64,000 nt of DNA, taken from Streptomyces rimosus. GTDB taxonomy: Bacteria; Actinomycetota; Actinomycetes; Streptomycetales; Streptomycetaceae. How positions within the stretch are numbered: position 1 is the stretch's first letter; every line of letters starts with the position of its first letter. Below, piece by piece: positions 31,586 to 43,849 of the stretch. A program made the position numbers and the translations under genes. Where the stretch lies: contig NZ_CP023688.1 of NCBI RefSeq assembly GCF_008704655.1, positions 1,054,001 to 1,118,000 on the forward strand, written 5' to 3'. A model generated the notes under the pieces. That model was not told the origin of the DNA, ran no database searches, and saw only the letters and a list, made by a program, of their open reading frames with translations.

Positions 31586-32629
31586 ATGGCATCCCCGCAC
31601 CCCGTCGCGCCGACCGCGTCCCCGCTTCCGCTGATGCAGTTAGCCACCGGGTTCTGGGCGTTCAAGACGCTGGCCACCGCCGACGAGCTGGGCCTGTTCG
31701 GCATGCTCGACCGGCTGGGCGGCGGCACGGTCGAGGAGTGCGCCGAGGAGCTGGAGATCGGCACCCGGCCGGCGGGGATGCTGCTGACCGGCTGCGCGGC
31801 GCTGGACCTGCTGGAACGCCGCGGGGACGGCCGCTTCGTCAACTCCGCGCTGGCCGACGCCTATCTGGTGCCGGGGCGCCCGTACCACTTCAGCGGCTGG
31901 CTGCGGATGCTGGACCAGCGGCTGTACCCGGGCTGGGGCCGGCTCGGCGAGGCGGTGCGCACCAACCGGCCCACGACCTGGGACCCCGACAAGCAGCTGC
32001 ACCTGTTCGACACCGAGGACCCGGGGCTGCTGTCGGTGTTCTGGGAGGCGATGCACGCGGTGTCGTCGTGGACCGCGCAGCGGCTCGGCGAGGTGGTGGA
32101 CCTGACCGCCGGGACGCGGCTGCTGGACGTGGGCGGCGGCTCCGGCGCTTACGCCATCGAGCTGTGCCGGCAGCATCCGGGTCTGAAGGCGACCGTCTAC
32201 GACTTGCCGAAGGTGTGTCCGGTCGCGGAACGCAACATCACCGAGGCCGGGCTCGCGGACCGGATCGGCACCCTCCCCGGCGACTTCCTCGCCGAGCCCG
32301 CGCTGCCCGGCGGCCACGACGTGATCGTGCTGTCGATGATCCTCCACGACTGGGACGAGGACACCAACCGCATGCTGCTCGACAAGTGCTGCGCGGCGCT
32401 GCCGCCCGGCGGCACCCTGGTGATCAGCGAGCTGATGGTGGACGACGACCTGACCGGGCCCGCACCGGCCGCCCTGATGAGCCTGAACATGCTGGTGGAG
32501 ACCGAGGGCGGCCGCAACTACACGGCGGCGGAGTACACCTCCTGGCTGCGGGACGCCGGCTTCTCCGAGGTGCGCAAGGTGCCGTTCGAGGCGCCCGGCG
32601 CCAACGCGGCCGTCGTCGCCCGCAGGTGA
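31586..32629 (+). CDS. SAM-dependent O-methyltransferase (hydroxyneurosporene/acetylserotonin type)
   Basis: A 347-residue class-I methyltransferase with an N-terminal dimerisation winged-helix domain (~15-110) and a C-terminal Rossmann domain. LLDVGGGSGAYA is the SAM-binding loop; SMILHDWDED contains the catalytic-type histidine; LISELMV- and SLNMLVETEGG-like segments complete the Methyltransf_2 pattern. Such enzymes methylate hydroxyls of polyketides and aromatic metabolites. TGGAGG precedes the ATG. The gene stands alone, divergent in function from its neighbours, so the substrate cannot be inferred. Confidence 0.9.
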   Translation: MASPHPVAPTASPLPLMQLATGFWAFKTLATADELGLFGMLDRLGGGTVEECAEELEIGTRPAGMLLTGCAALDLLERRGDGRFVNSALADAYLVPGRPYHFSGWLRMLDQRLYPGWGRLGEAVRTNRPTTWDPDKQLHLFDTEDPGLLSVFWEAMHAVSSWTAQRLGEVVDLTAGTRLLDVGGGSGAYAIELCRQHPGLKATVYDLPKVCPVAERNITEAGLADRIGTLPGDFLAEPALPGGHDVIVLSMILHDWDEDTNRMLLDKCCAALPPGGTLVISELMVDDDLTGPAPAALMSLNMLVETEGGRNYTAAEYTSWLRDAGFSEVRKVPFEAPGANAAVVARR

Positions 32630-32650
32630 CGCCCGGACCGTGATCCGGAC

Positions 32651-32689
32651 GCGGGCCGTCCCGGTGCGCGCGGACCGCGGACGGCCCGC
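32651..32689. terminator. Bidirectional hairpin between convergent genes
   Basis: Perfect 11-bp arms GCGGGCCGTCC / GGACGGCCCGC (32651-32661 and 32679-32689) with a 17-base loop, between the convergent methyltransferase and MFS genes. Confidence 0.7.
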
Positions 32690-32702
32690 GCGCACCCGTG
32701 CC

Positions 32703-34019
32703 TCAGGTTTCCAGCTTCTGCTTGGCGGTCTCCGGCAGGGTCAGGTAGACGACGAAGGAGACCAGGCAGAGCGCGGACACGTACCAGGGGAACAGGTCCG
32801 GGTGCCCGGCCTGCTTGAACCAGGTGCCCACGTAGGGCGCGGTGCCGCCGAAGAGGGCCACGGTCAGGGAGTACGGGAAGCCGATGCCCGCGGCCCGTAC
32901 GCGGGCCGGGAAGACCTCGGCGTTCACGGCCGCGGCCACCGCCGTGTAGCCGGTCAGCAGCACCATGCCCGCGCACTGCACCAGCAGCAGCGACCAGAAC
33001 GCGTCGGTCACCAGGTGCAGCAGCGGTACGGCGAGCACCGCGAAGCCCAGCGCGAAGCCGAGCAGCAGCGGCTTGCGGCCGATCCGGTCCGAGAGCATGC
33101 CGCCGAGCGGCTGGAGCAGGGTGAAGAAGAGCAGCGACAGGGTGCCGGCGGTGAGCGCCTGGCTCTTGTCGAAGCCCGCGTTGACCTGCGCGTAGGTGGG
33201 CAGGTAGGTGGTCCAGGTGTAGTAGGCGAGGGTGCCGCCCGCGGTGATGCCGCAGATCAGCAGGGACTGCCGGGGGTGGCGGCGCAGCGCCTCGAAGAGG
33301 CCGGGGCGGGCGGCGGCGCGCTGCTGCGCGCTGCGCGTCTCGCGCGCCCCGCTGCGTACCCACAGGCCGATCAGGCTGAGCACGGCGCCGATCAGGAACA
33401 CCAGGCGCCAGCCCCACTGCCCCATCTGGTCCTCGGTGAGGACGCCCGCGAGCAGGGCCGCGGTGCCGGACGCCAGCAGCTGGCCGGCGGTGGTGGAGAC
33501 GTACTGGAAGCTGGAGAACAGCCCGCGCCGCCCCGGGCCCGCCGATTCGACGAGGAAGGTGGTGGAGGCGGCGAACTCGCCGCCGACCGAGAGCCCCTGG
33601 ACGAGCCGGGCGACGACGAGCACGACCGGCGCCAGCACGCCGGTGGCCGCGTAGGTGGGGACGACGGCGACGAGCAGGCTGCCGCCGCCCATCAGGAGGA
33701 TCGTCACGGTCAGCGCGGCGCGGCGGCCCCGGCGGTCGGCGACCGCGCCCATCAGCAGTCCGCCGATCGGGCGCATGAAGAAGCCCACCGCGAACACCGC
33801 GAAGGTGGACAGCAGCGGCACCAGGGAGTTGCCGGTGCCCTTGGGGAAGACCCGGTCGGCGATGTAGACGGCCAGGAAGGAGTACGCGTACCAGTCGTAC
33901 CACTCCACGGCGTTGCCGACGGACGCCGCGGCCAGCTGCCGCAGCTGCGACACCCGCCGCGGCGCGCCGTCGGGTCCTTGCGCTTTCGTTATGTCCGGGG
34001 CCTGCTCCGCACGTGTCAT
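32703..34019 (-). CDS. MFS metabolite:H+ symporter (MHS family)
   Basis: A 438-residue protein with 12 predicted helices. VEWYDWYAYSFLAVY near the N-terminus, the loop motif GAVADRRGRRAAL, RLVQGLSVGGEF, and the second-half repeat GGMLSDRIGRKPLL place it in the metabolite:proton symporter group (citrate, 2-oxoglutarate and shikimate permease types). The ATG at 34019 has GGAGG directly upstream; an extension to 34154 would overlap the divergent promoter. It is divergent from lutABC with 122 bases between, so lactate or a related carboxylate is a reasonable but unproven substrate. Confidence 0.9.
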   Translation of the reverse strand: MTRAEQAPDITKAQGPDGAPRRVSQLRQLAAASVGNAVEWYDWYAYSFLAVYIADRVFPKGTGNSLVPLLSTFAVFAVGFFMRPIGGLLMGAVADRRGRRAALTVTILLMGGGSLLVAVVPTYAATGVLAPVVLVVARLVQGLSVGGEFAASTTFLVESAGPGRRGLFSSFQYVSTTAGQLLASGTAALLAGVLTEDQMGQWGWRLVFLIGAVLSLIGLWVRSGARETRSAQQRAAARPGLFEALRRHPRQSLLICGITAGGTLAYYTWTTYLPTYAQVNAGFDKSQALTAGTLSLLFFTLLQPLGGMLSDRIGRKPLLLGFALGFAVLAVPLLHLVTDAFWSLLLVQCAGMVLLTGYTAVAAAVNAEVFPARVRAAGIGFPYSLTVALFGGTAPYVGTWFKQAGHPDLFPWYVSALCLVSFVVYLTLPETAKQKLET

Positions 34020-34141
34020 GGTCCTCCGCTCCGGGTCCTTCTCCTCGGCCCGCCGCTGGGGCAGGATGAGCCGACAGGTGATCATGTACCGGTGGGACGG
34101 CCCGCCGCCAGCGGTAACGGCAGCCGAAAGGAGATGGCAAC

Positions 34142-34915
34142 GTGCGTGTAGCACTGTTCGTCACCTGCATCAACGACACGCTCCACCCGGACACCGGCCG
34201 GGCAGTGATCACGCTGCTGGAACGCCTCGGTGTCGAGGTGGGATTCCCCGAGGAACAGAGCTGCTGCGGCCAGCCGCAGTTCAACACCGGCTACCGGCAT
34301 CTGACGGAGCCGCTGGTGCGCCGCTACGAGCGGGCCTTCCGGGATTACGACTATGTGGTCACCCCGTCCGGTTCCTGCGCGGCGATGGTACGCGACAACT
34401 ATCCGCGGATCGCGGCCGAGGGGCGCGACAGCCGGGACCTGGCCGAGGCCGCGGCGCGCGCCGTACCGAAGACGTACGAGCTGACCGAGTTCCTGGTCGA
34501 CGTGCTGAAGGTGACGGACGTCGGCGCGTACTACCCGCACACCGTCACCTACCACCCCACCTGCCACGGCCTGCGGATGCTGCGTCTGGGCGACCGGCCG
34601 CGGCGGCTGCTGGAGCACGTCAAGGGCCTGGAGCTGCGGGAACTGCCGGGTGCCGAGGAGTGCTGCGGCTTCGGCGGCACCTTCGCGGTGAAGAATCCGG
34701 CCGTGTCGGCCGCGATGGGTGCCGACAAGGTGCGCGCCGTCCGGGAGACGGGCGCGGAGGCGGTCTGCACGGTCGACAACTCCTGTCTGCTGCACATCGG
34801 CGGCATGCTCAGGCGGGAGGGCGCGGCGGCCCGGCCCGTGCACATCGCGGAGATCCTGGCCGCCACGGAGGCAGATACCCGGAAGCCGGCCGGCAGGGAA
34901 GGGAGCCCGCGATGA
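34142..34915 (+). CDS. lutA: L-lactate oxidation complex subunit LutA
   Basis: A 257-residue protein made of two CCG (cysteine-rich) domains: QSCCGQPQFNTGY and CAAMVRD in the first half, then TYHPTCHGLRML and EECCGFGGTF in the second. These cysteines bind Fe-S or a heterodisulfide-type cofactor. LutA works with LutB and LutC in oxidising L-lactate to pyruvate at the membrane. GAAAGGAG precedes the GTG. The stop overlaps the lutB start (ATGA), so the operon is translationally coupled. Homologues are also called (Fe-S)-binding or YkgE proteins. Confidence 0.92.
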   Translation: MRVALFVTCINDTLHPDTGRAVITLLERLGVEVGFPEEQSCCGQPQFNTGYRHLTEPLVRRYERAFRDYDYVVTPSGSCAAMVRDNYPRIAAEGRDSRDLAEAAARAVPKTYELTEFLVDVLKVTDVGAYYPHTVTYHPTCHGLRMLRLGDRPRRLLEHVKGLELRELPGAEECCGFGGTFAVKNPAVSAAMGADKVRAVRETGAEAVCTVDNSCLLHIGGMLRREGAAARPVHIAEILAATEADTRKPAGREGSPR

Positions 34916-36387
34916 GCGGCACATATCTCGGCATGCCCGCGTTCCCCACGGCCGCCGCGTCCTCCACTCAGGACGGCCGGCTGCGCGCGAATCTGCGGTA
35001 CGCCACCCACACCATCCGCGACAAGCGGGCCAAGGCGGTCGCCGAGCTGGACGACTGGGCGCGGCTGCGGGCCGCGGGCGCCGCCGTCAAGGACCGTACG
35101 CTGCGCCATCTCGACCACTATCTGGAACAGCTGGAGGAGGCGGTGACGGCGGCCGGCGGGCAGGTGCACTGGGCGGCGGACGCCGCCGAGGCCAACGCCA
35201 TCGTCGCCCGGCTGGTGCGGGAGACCGGCGAGCGCGAGGTCGTCAAGGTCAAGTCGATGGCGACGCAGGAGACCGGGCTGAACCGGACGCTGGCCGAGGC
35301 CGGCATCAGCGCGTACGAGACGGACCTCGCGGAGCTGATCGTGCAGCTCGGCGACGATCTGCCGTCGCACATCCTGGTGCCCGCGATCCACCGCAACCGC
35401 GGCGAGATCCGGGACATCTTCCGTGAGCAGATGGGCCGCTGGGGCCGCGCGGCGCCCGAGGGGCTGTCCGACGCGCCGGGCGAGCTGGCGGAGGCGGCGC
35501 GGCTGCACCTGCGCGAGAAGTTCCTGAACGCCAAGGTCGGCATCTCGGGCGCCAACTTCATGGTGGCGGAGACCGGCACGCTCGTCGTCGTGGAGTCCGA
35601 GGGCAACGGCCGGATGTGCCTGACCCTGCCGGAGACGCTGATCTCCGTCGTCGGCATCGAGAAGATCGTGCCCACCTGGCAGGACCTGGAGATCTTCCTC
35701 CAGCTGCTGCCCCGCTCCTCGACCGCCGAGCGGATGAACCCGTACACCTCGATGTGGACCGGAACGACGGACGGCGACGGCCCCCGCACCTTCCACCTCG
35801 TGCTGCTGGACAACGGCCGCACCGACACGCTCGCCGACACGGTGGGCCGCCAGGCGCTGCGCTGCATCCGCTGCTCGGCCTGCCTGAACGTGTGCCCGGT
35901 GTACGAACGGGCCGGCGGGCACGCGTACGGCTCGGCGTATCCGGGCCCGATCGGCGCGATCCTCACGCCGCAGCTGCGCGGTACGGCGAGCGAGCTGGAC
36001 GCCTCGCTGCCGTACGCGTCGTCGCTGTGCGGCGCCTGCTACGAGGTGTGCCCGGTGGCCATCGACATCCCGGAGGTGCTGGTGCATCTGCGGGAGCGGG
36101 TGGTGCAGGGCGGCAAGGTGACGCGGCGCGGGGTGAAGACCGTCCTGAAGCCGGCCAAGGGGCACGCCGCCGAGCGGGCGGCGATGCGCGCGGCGGGGTT
36201 CGCCTTCGATCATCCGGGGGTGCTGCGGGCCGGCCAGCGGCTGGCGGGCCGCACCCGGCGGCTGCATCCGCGCCGGCTGCCGGGCCCCGGGCACGCCTGG
36301 TCGGACACCCGGGACCTGCCGCCGGTTCCGGCCGAGTCGTTCCGGGACTGGTGGCGGCGTACGCGTGGAGAGGAGCAGGGCAAGTGA
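34912..36387 (+). CDS. lutB: L-lactate oxidation complex subunit LutB (Fe-S)
   Basis: A 491-residue protein. The N-terminal ~300 residues are an LUD domain (KSMATQETGLN, GISGANFMVAETGT, LPETLISVVGIEKIVPTW). Two [4Fe-4S] motifs follow: CIRCSACLNVCP and CGACYEVCP. A basic tail of ~100 residues includes HPRRLPGPG. LutB passes electrons from lactate oxidation onward. Start and stop both overlap their neighbours (ATGA with lutA, GTGA with lutC). Length is normal for the family. Confidence 0.93.
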   Translation: MSGTYLGMPAFPTAAASSTQDGRLRANLRYATHTIRDKRAKAVAELDDWARLRAAGAAVKDRTLRHLDHYLEQLEEAVTAAGGQVHWAADAAEANAIVARLVRETGEREVVKVKSMATQETGLNRTLAEAGISAYETDLAELIVQLGDDLPSHILVPAIHRNRGEIRDIFREQMGRWGRAAPEGLSDAPGELAEAARLHLREKFLNAKVGISGANFMVAETGTLVVVESEGNGRMCLTLPETLISVVGIEKIVPTWQDLEIFLQLLPRSSTAERMNPYTSMWTGTTDGDGPRTFHLVLLDNGRTDTLADTVGRQALRCIRCSACLNVCPVYERAGGHAYGSAYPGPIGAILTPQLRGTASELDASLPYASSLCGACYEVCPVAIDIPEVLVHLRERVVQGGKVTRRGVKTVLKPAKGHAAERAAMRAAGFAFDHPGVLRAGQRLAGRTRRLHPRRLPGPGHAWSDTRDLPPVPAESFRDWWRRTRGEEQGK

Positions 36388-37028
36388 GCAGCCGGGATGT
36401 GGTGCTGGCGCGGGTGCGCCGGGCGCTGGCGGACGTACCGCGCGGCGAGGGGCCCGGGGATGTGCCGGTGCCGCGCGACTACCTGCGTACCCATGGCTCC
36501 CGTACGGCGGAGGAGCGGGTGGCGCTGCTGGCGGAGAATCTGGCGGAGTACCGGGCGGTGGTGCACCACTGCGCCGAGGACGATGTGCACATGCTGGTCA
36601 TGCGCCTGCTGAACGAGCACGGCACGCAGCACGTCCTCGTACCGCCGGGGCTGGACCCCTGGTGGATGGCCGCCGCCGACCCCGTCCGCATCCACGACCG
36701 GGCGGCGAGCACCGCGCGCGAACTCGACACGGTGGACAGCGTCGTCACCGGCTGCGCGGTGGCCATCGCGGAGACCGGCACGATCGTTCTGGACGGCTCG
36801 CCCGACCAGGGCCGCCGCCGGATCTCGCTCATTCCGGACCATCACATCTGCGTGGTGCGCGTGCCGGACCAGGTCGTCGACTCGGTGCCGCAGGCGCTCG
36901 AACGGCTGGACCCGGCACGGCCGTTGACGTGGATCTCGGGTCCGTCGGCGACCAGTGACATCGAATTGGACCGGGTGGAAGGGGTGCACGGGCCGCGGAA
37001 GCTGGAGGTCGTGCTGCTGTCGGAGTGA
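36384..37028 (+). CDS. lutC: Lactate utilisation protein C (LUD domain)
   Basis: A 214-residue LUD-domain protein. VTGCAVAIAETGTIVLDG, RRRISLIPDHHICVV and GPSATSDIELDRVEGVHGP are the diagnostic LutC blocks. The GTG start overlaps the lutB stop. It is the third subunit of the L-lactate oxidation complex. A hypothesis is that the divergent MFS gene supplies the substrate and the D-lactate dehydrogenase at 46.3 kb handles the other isomer. Confidence 0.92.
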   Translation: MSSRDVVLARVRRALADVPRGEGPGDVPVPRDYLRTHGSRTAEERVALLAENLAEYRAVVHHCAEDDVHMLVMRLLNEHGTQHVLVPPGLDPWWMAAADPVRIHDRAASTARELDTVDSVVTGCAVAIAETGTIVLDGSPDQGRRRISLIPDHHICVVRVPDQVVDSVPQALERLDPARPLTWISGPSATSDIELDRVEGVHGPRKLEVVLLSE

Positions 37029-37109
37029 GGGCATGCGGACCCCGGGGCCCGGGCGCGGGAAGTGGCGTGAAGGGCGTCTTGCGCTGCGCCACTCCCTGTT
37101 CGACCCTGA

Positions 37110-40322
<3,213 letters not shown>

Positions 40323-40325
40323 AGC

Positions 40326-40358
40326 AGGTGCCCCCGCTCCGGCCCGGCGGGGGCACCT
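40326..40358. terminator. Bidirectional hairpin between convergent genes
   Basis: Perfect 12-bp arms AGGTGCCCCCGC / GCGGGGGCACCT (40326-40337 and 40347-40358) with a 9-base loop. The right arm ends in the stop codon of the minus-strand lipoprotein gene. Confidence 0.8.
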
Positions 40359-41325
40359 ACTCGTACATGACGTATTCGGGCTGCGGGCGCAGGGCCAGCA
40401 CCTCCTGGTGGGTCATCAGGCGGCTGCCCTTGGGGTCTTCCTCGTAGAAGAGCTTGAAGCCGGTGTGCATCCCCCGGGACAGGTTTGTGACCAGGTGGTT
40501 CCAGGTCTCCCGCTTCAGGCCCGGCGAGCCGATGCCGTCGGCGCACTTGACGGCGGCGACGCCGGGCTGCGGCCGGAACGCGTGCTGGTCGCGGACCACC
40601 GAGGAGGCCACCTGGTGGAAGATGAAGGGCTTCTCCGGCAGGTCGTGCTCGCGGACCAGGCCGGAGAGGTAGCGGGCGATCTCGGTGAGTTCGCGGCCGT
40701 CGGTGCTCCCGTAGGTGTCGCCGGGCTTCTCACCGGGCCCCATCTCCCACTCGGGGTCCAGGGCGATGCCCACGTCCGGGTGCACCAGCCATTCGCGCAG
40801 CGCCTTGACCTCGCCCAGGGCCGAGGCGCGGCCGGGCTGGATGTTCAGGAGCAGCAGCGCGCGGTGCTTGCGGGCGGCCGCGTGGAAGCGGCGGACGGTG
40901 TCGGCGTCGGTACGAGAACGGTAGGTGCCGTCGGAACCCGCTTCCGCGTTGGCGACCGTGGCCAGCAGTTCCAGGACGGGCAGCGGTTCGCGGTCGCCGG
41001 CGTAGGTGTGGGCGAGCTTTTCGATCTCCCGGGCGCGCTCGTCCAGGTCGCCGGTGCCGAGGCGGCCGAGGGCCGCGAATCCGGGCAGGCCGCAGAAGCC
41101 GGCGAGTTGGTACCGGGGGAACAGCTGTCGGCCGCCGCGCGGCAGTTGGGGGCGCTTCTTGGCGGGCTTGTGCGAGGAGCCGGGCGTGGCCGCGCCGGTA
41201 CGGGGCGGTGCCGCGCCGGGCGGTGCCGCGTCGCCGTCCGCCTTTCCCGCGCAGGCGGTGAGGAGGCCGAGGCCGGCCGCCGCGGTGGCGGCCAGGACGC
41301 CGCGGCGGCCCGGCTCGCGCGTCAT
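40357..41325 (-). CDS. Exported lipoprotein, probable TIM-barrel fold, function unknown
   Basis: A 322-residue protein. The N-terminus combines a twin-arginine-like REPGRRGVLAA with a lipobox LLTACAG, so it is probably a Tat-type lipoprotein. After a Pro/Ala linker the domain reads like a TIM barrel: LPVLELLATVANAE, ALLLLNIQPGR, DVGIALDPEWEM and PFIFHQVASSVV, each a strand followed by a helix. No catalytic pair is certain, though DPEWEM carries two acids. The ATG at 41325 puts the signal at the front. An in-frame GTG at 41427 has GGAGG upstream but adds an atypical 34 residues. Convergent with the GH2 gene. Confidence 0.72.
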   Translation of the reverse strand: MTREPGRRGVLAATAAAGLGLLTACAGKADGDAAPPGAAPPRTGAATPGSSHKPAKKRPQLPRGGRQLFPRYQLAGFCGLPGFAALGRLGTGDLDERAREIEKLAHTYAGDREPLPVLELLATVANAEAGSDGTYRSRTDADTVRRFHAAARKHRALLLLNIQPGRASALGEVKALREWLVHPDVGIALDPEWEMGPGEKPGDTYGSTDGRELTEIARYLSGLVREHDLPEKPFIFHQVASSVVRDQHAFRPQPGVAAVKCADGIGSPGLKRETWNHLVTNLSRGMHTGFKLFYEEDPKGSRLMTHQEVLALRPQPEYVMYE

Positions 41326-41756
41326 GTGCCCGCCCGGGCCCGTGGTGCCGGTGGGTGCGCGGGCCGCCCGCCGGGCCGCCGGGTGCCCGTCGTCCGCCGT
41401 GGGCCGGCCGGGAGCGCTGTCGACCACGTCGCCTCCGAGTGTGCGTAGGGGTGGGTGCTGTGGGGTGAGGTGGTTGCGTCGTGCGCCTTGCCGGTTGTGA
41501 TCGGGTGAAACTCCGCCCGGCACGCTGTCTGCCTTATCACGATCAAGATTGCGCCAGCTTCGACCGGCCGGGTGGCATCGCGCCTCTCACCCGCTCGCCA
41601 CCCCCCGGCTCCCGCCTTCGGCCGCAGGGTGACCCTGGCGTTGGTAGGCATCCGATGCGTACGCAGCCCGGGGGGCTGGGTGGCCGGACTCCCGCTCAGC
41701 AGACTCGTGATCACCGCGTCCGCGGAAGAATTCACGGCAGAAAGCGAGCGACCGTC

Positions 41757-42932
41757 ATGAACGGCACCACTGAGTGGCAGGCCGGCTGGAGCGCCTCCGT
41801 CCAGCGCCCCAGCAGCGGCTTCGACAAGAATTGGGCCGAGGAGGGGTTCGCCGACCAGACGGTGCGTCAGGTCGTCCGGGTCACCGGCTCCGGTGCCGCG
41901 GCCCGCGTGAAGCTCTCCAACCGCTACGGCACGGCTCCCCTGGAGATCACCGGCGCCGCCCTCGCCCGTACGGACCGGGGCGCGGCCGTCCGGGCGGGAA
42001 CCACCCGCCGCCTGACCTTCGCGGGCGCCGAAACCGCCCGCATCCCAGCAGGCGGCGAGATCTGGAGCGACGCGGCCGAGCTGCCCGTGGCCCCCTTCGA
42101 CCACCTGACGGTGAGCCTGTACTTCGCGCGGCCGACCGGCCCCGCGACCTTCCACGCCCAGGCGTTCACCACCGCCTACCGCGCCGCGGGCGACCAGCTG
42201 ACCGCCGCCGACCCGGCGGTCTTCACCGAGACCACACTCTCCTGGTACTTCCTCGCCGACGTGGAACTGGCCGGCGGCCCGGCCCGCCGGGACACCGTGG
42301 TGACGTTCGGCGACTCGATCACCGACGGCTTCTCCTCCACCACCGACACCGACCGCCGCTACCCGGACGCGCTCGCCGGACGACTGGCACGAGCGGGCCT
42401 GGCACGCCCGGTCCTCAACGCCGGAATCGGCGGCAATCTGCTGCTCAGCGACGCGCCCTGGTTCGGCGAACGGGCCGGCGCGCGCTTCCGGCGGGACGTC
42501 CTCGACAAGCCCGGGGTACGCACCGTCATCGTGCTCGTCGGCCTCAACGACATCGGCTTCAGCGAGGTGGACCCGGCCGCGTACCCGACGTACCGCCCGA
42601 ACCCGGACCGGTCCGCCGAAGCACTCATCGCCGGCTACCGCGACCTGATCACCCAGGCCCACGCGACCGGAGTCCGGGTCGTCGGCGGCACGATCCTGCC
42701 CTTCGAGGGCGCCGAGTACCACACCCCCACCTCGGAGGCCAAGCGCCAGAAGATCAACGCGTGGATACGCGACTCCGGCGCCTTCGACGCGGTGGCCGAC
42801 TTCGCCACGGCCCTCGCCGACCCGTCGAACCCGTACGCCTTGCTGCCCACGTACGACAGCGGCGATCGCAAGCATCCGAATGACGCGGGGTACCGGGCGA
42901 TGGCGGGGGCGGTGGATCTGGGGGCGCTGTGA
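41757..42932 (+). CDS. SGNH/GDSL hydrolase
   Basis: A 391-residue enzyme with an N-terminal beta domain (~1-165) and a C-terminal SGNH domain. All four blocks are visible: VTFGDSITDGF (Ser), NAGIGGN (Gly), VLVGLNDIG (Asn), and DRKHPNDAGY (Asp-x-x-His). Such enzymes are esterases or lipases, often acting on acetylated polysaccharides. No signal peptide is visible from this start, nor from the in-frame sequence back to 41481, so export is uncertain. The ribosome site is weak. Convergent and nearly touching the ASCH gene. Confidence 0.87.
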   Translation: MNGTTEWQAGWSASVQRPSSGFDKNWAEEGFADQTVRQVVRVTGSGAAARVKLSNRYGTAPLEITGAALARTDRGAAVRAGTTRRLTFAGAETARIPAGGEIWSDAAELPVAPFDHLTVSLYFARPTGPATFHAQAFTTAYRAAGDQLTAADPAVFTETTLSWYFLADVELAGGPARRDTVVTFGDSITDGFSSTTDTDRRYPDALAGRLARAGLARPVLNAGIGGNLLLSDAPWFGERAGARFRRDVLDKPGVRTVIVLVGLNDIGFSEVDPAAYPTYRPNPDRSAEALIAGYRDLITQAHATGVRVVGGTILPFEGAEYHTPTSEAKRQKINAWIRDSGAFDAVADFATALADPSNPYALLPTYDSGDRKHPNDAGYRAMAGAVDLGAL

Positions 42933-42941
42933 GCTGCCGTC

Positions 42942-43364
42942 CTACAAGCGCTCGACGACCCGGAACCGTTCCGTCACGACCCGCGTGTCGTCATCGACCC
43001 TGAATTCCGGGTCGCCCAGGGCCTCGCGCATTTCCGGGCTGTGCCAGAAGGTTTCGTGGTCGGCCCGCCAGTCGGCCAGTGTCTCGTGGCCCTCGCCCTC
43101 GTCCACGGCGTGTCGCAGGTCCACGTCGGCCAGGCGTAGCACTCGTACTTCCGTCACCTCGATGACGGCCACGGGGCGGCCGTCGGAGGCGGGGACCTGG
43201 TAGCGCTCACCTGCCCGCGGGAGGGGGTCGCCCGCGTGTTCGTAGTCGGCCAGCAGGCCCGTGGTGGTGGTTTTGGCGCCGGAGAGGACGGCGGCCACGA
43301 GGCGGTCCCGCAGGGGGCCGGGGAAGGCGAACTCGAAGGTCGGCAGGGGCTCTTGGGAAGGCAT
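42942..43364 (-). CDS. ASCH-domain protein
   Basis: A 140-residue protein with the ASCH fold (PUA-related beta-barrel thought to bind RNA). Visible are the LVAAVLSGAKTTTTGLL helix-loop, LPRAGERYQVPASDGRPV, and VIEVTEVRVLRLADVD strands, then WRADHETFW. Function in Streptomyces is unknown; a role in RNA handling or translation control is inferred from the domain. It ends nine bases from the SGNH hydrolase stop and may be co-transcribed with the upstream minus-strand ABC/DoxX genes. Confidence 0.85.
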   Translation of the reverse strand: MPSQEPLPTFEFAFPGPLRDRLVAAVLSGAKTTTTGLLADYEHAGDPLPRAGERYQVPASDGRPVAVIEVTEVRVLRLADVDLRHAVDEGEGHETLADWRADHETFWHSPEMREALGDPEFRVDDDTRVVTERFRVVERL

Positions 43365-43369
43365 GGGAG

Positions 43370-43849
43370 TCAGGGGCGGGGTGTGGCGGGGGCCGGGCGG
43401 GCGGTGCGGGCCGTGTGGAGGGCCCAGGCCACCATGGGGAGTTGGAGCGGGAGGCGGCCGTAGGCGATGGCCCTGAGGGGCGCGGGGCGGTGGCGCCAGT
43501 CGCGGGCCATCTTGATGTTGGCGGGGAAGACGGCGGCGAACAGGCCGGCGGCGGCCAGCGCGCCGGCGCGGCGGGTGCGCGGCAGGGCCACCGCGGCGGC
43601 GACCGCCAGTTCCGCGGCGCCGCTGGCGTACGTCCAGGTGCGCGGGGAGCCGGGCAGCGCGCGCGGCACGATCGCGTCGAACGGCTTGGGGGCGAGGAAG
43701 TGGAGCGCTCCCATGCCGCCGAGCATCCGGGCCATCGTCAGGGCGGAACGGTCCGCCGAACGGCCGGCGGAACGGTCGGTGGTGCGGTCGGCGGCTGCCA
43801 CGGGCGCTCCTGGGGTCGGTCCGGTGCGGTCGGAGCCGACCTTACCCAT
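43370..43849 (-). CDS. DoxX-like membrane protein
   Basis: A 159-residue protein with about four hydrophobic segments after a charged ~40-residue N-terminus rich in Asp/Arg repeats. LGGMGALHFLAPKPFDAIVP, YASGAAELAVAAAVALP and AALFAAVFPANIKMARDW-like stretches match the DoxX/DUF2568-type fold. Function unknown; DoxX relatives are linked to redox homeostasis. Its start overlaps the end of the ABC exporter gene by eight bases, so the two are translationally coupled and both are under the MarR promoter region. Confidence 0.8.
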   Translation of the reverse strand: MGKVGSDRTGPTPGAPVAAADRTTDRSAGRSADRSALTMARMLGGMGALHFLAPKPFDAIVPRALPGSPRTWTYASGAAELAVAAAVALPRTRRAGALAAAGLFAAVFPANIKMARDWRHRPAPLRAIAYGRLPLQLPMVAWALHTARTARPAPATPRP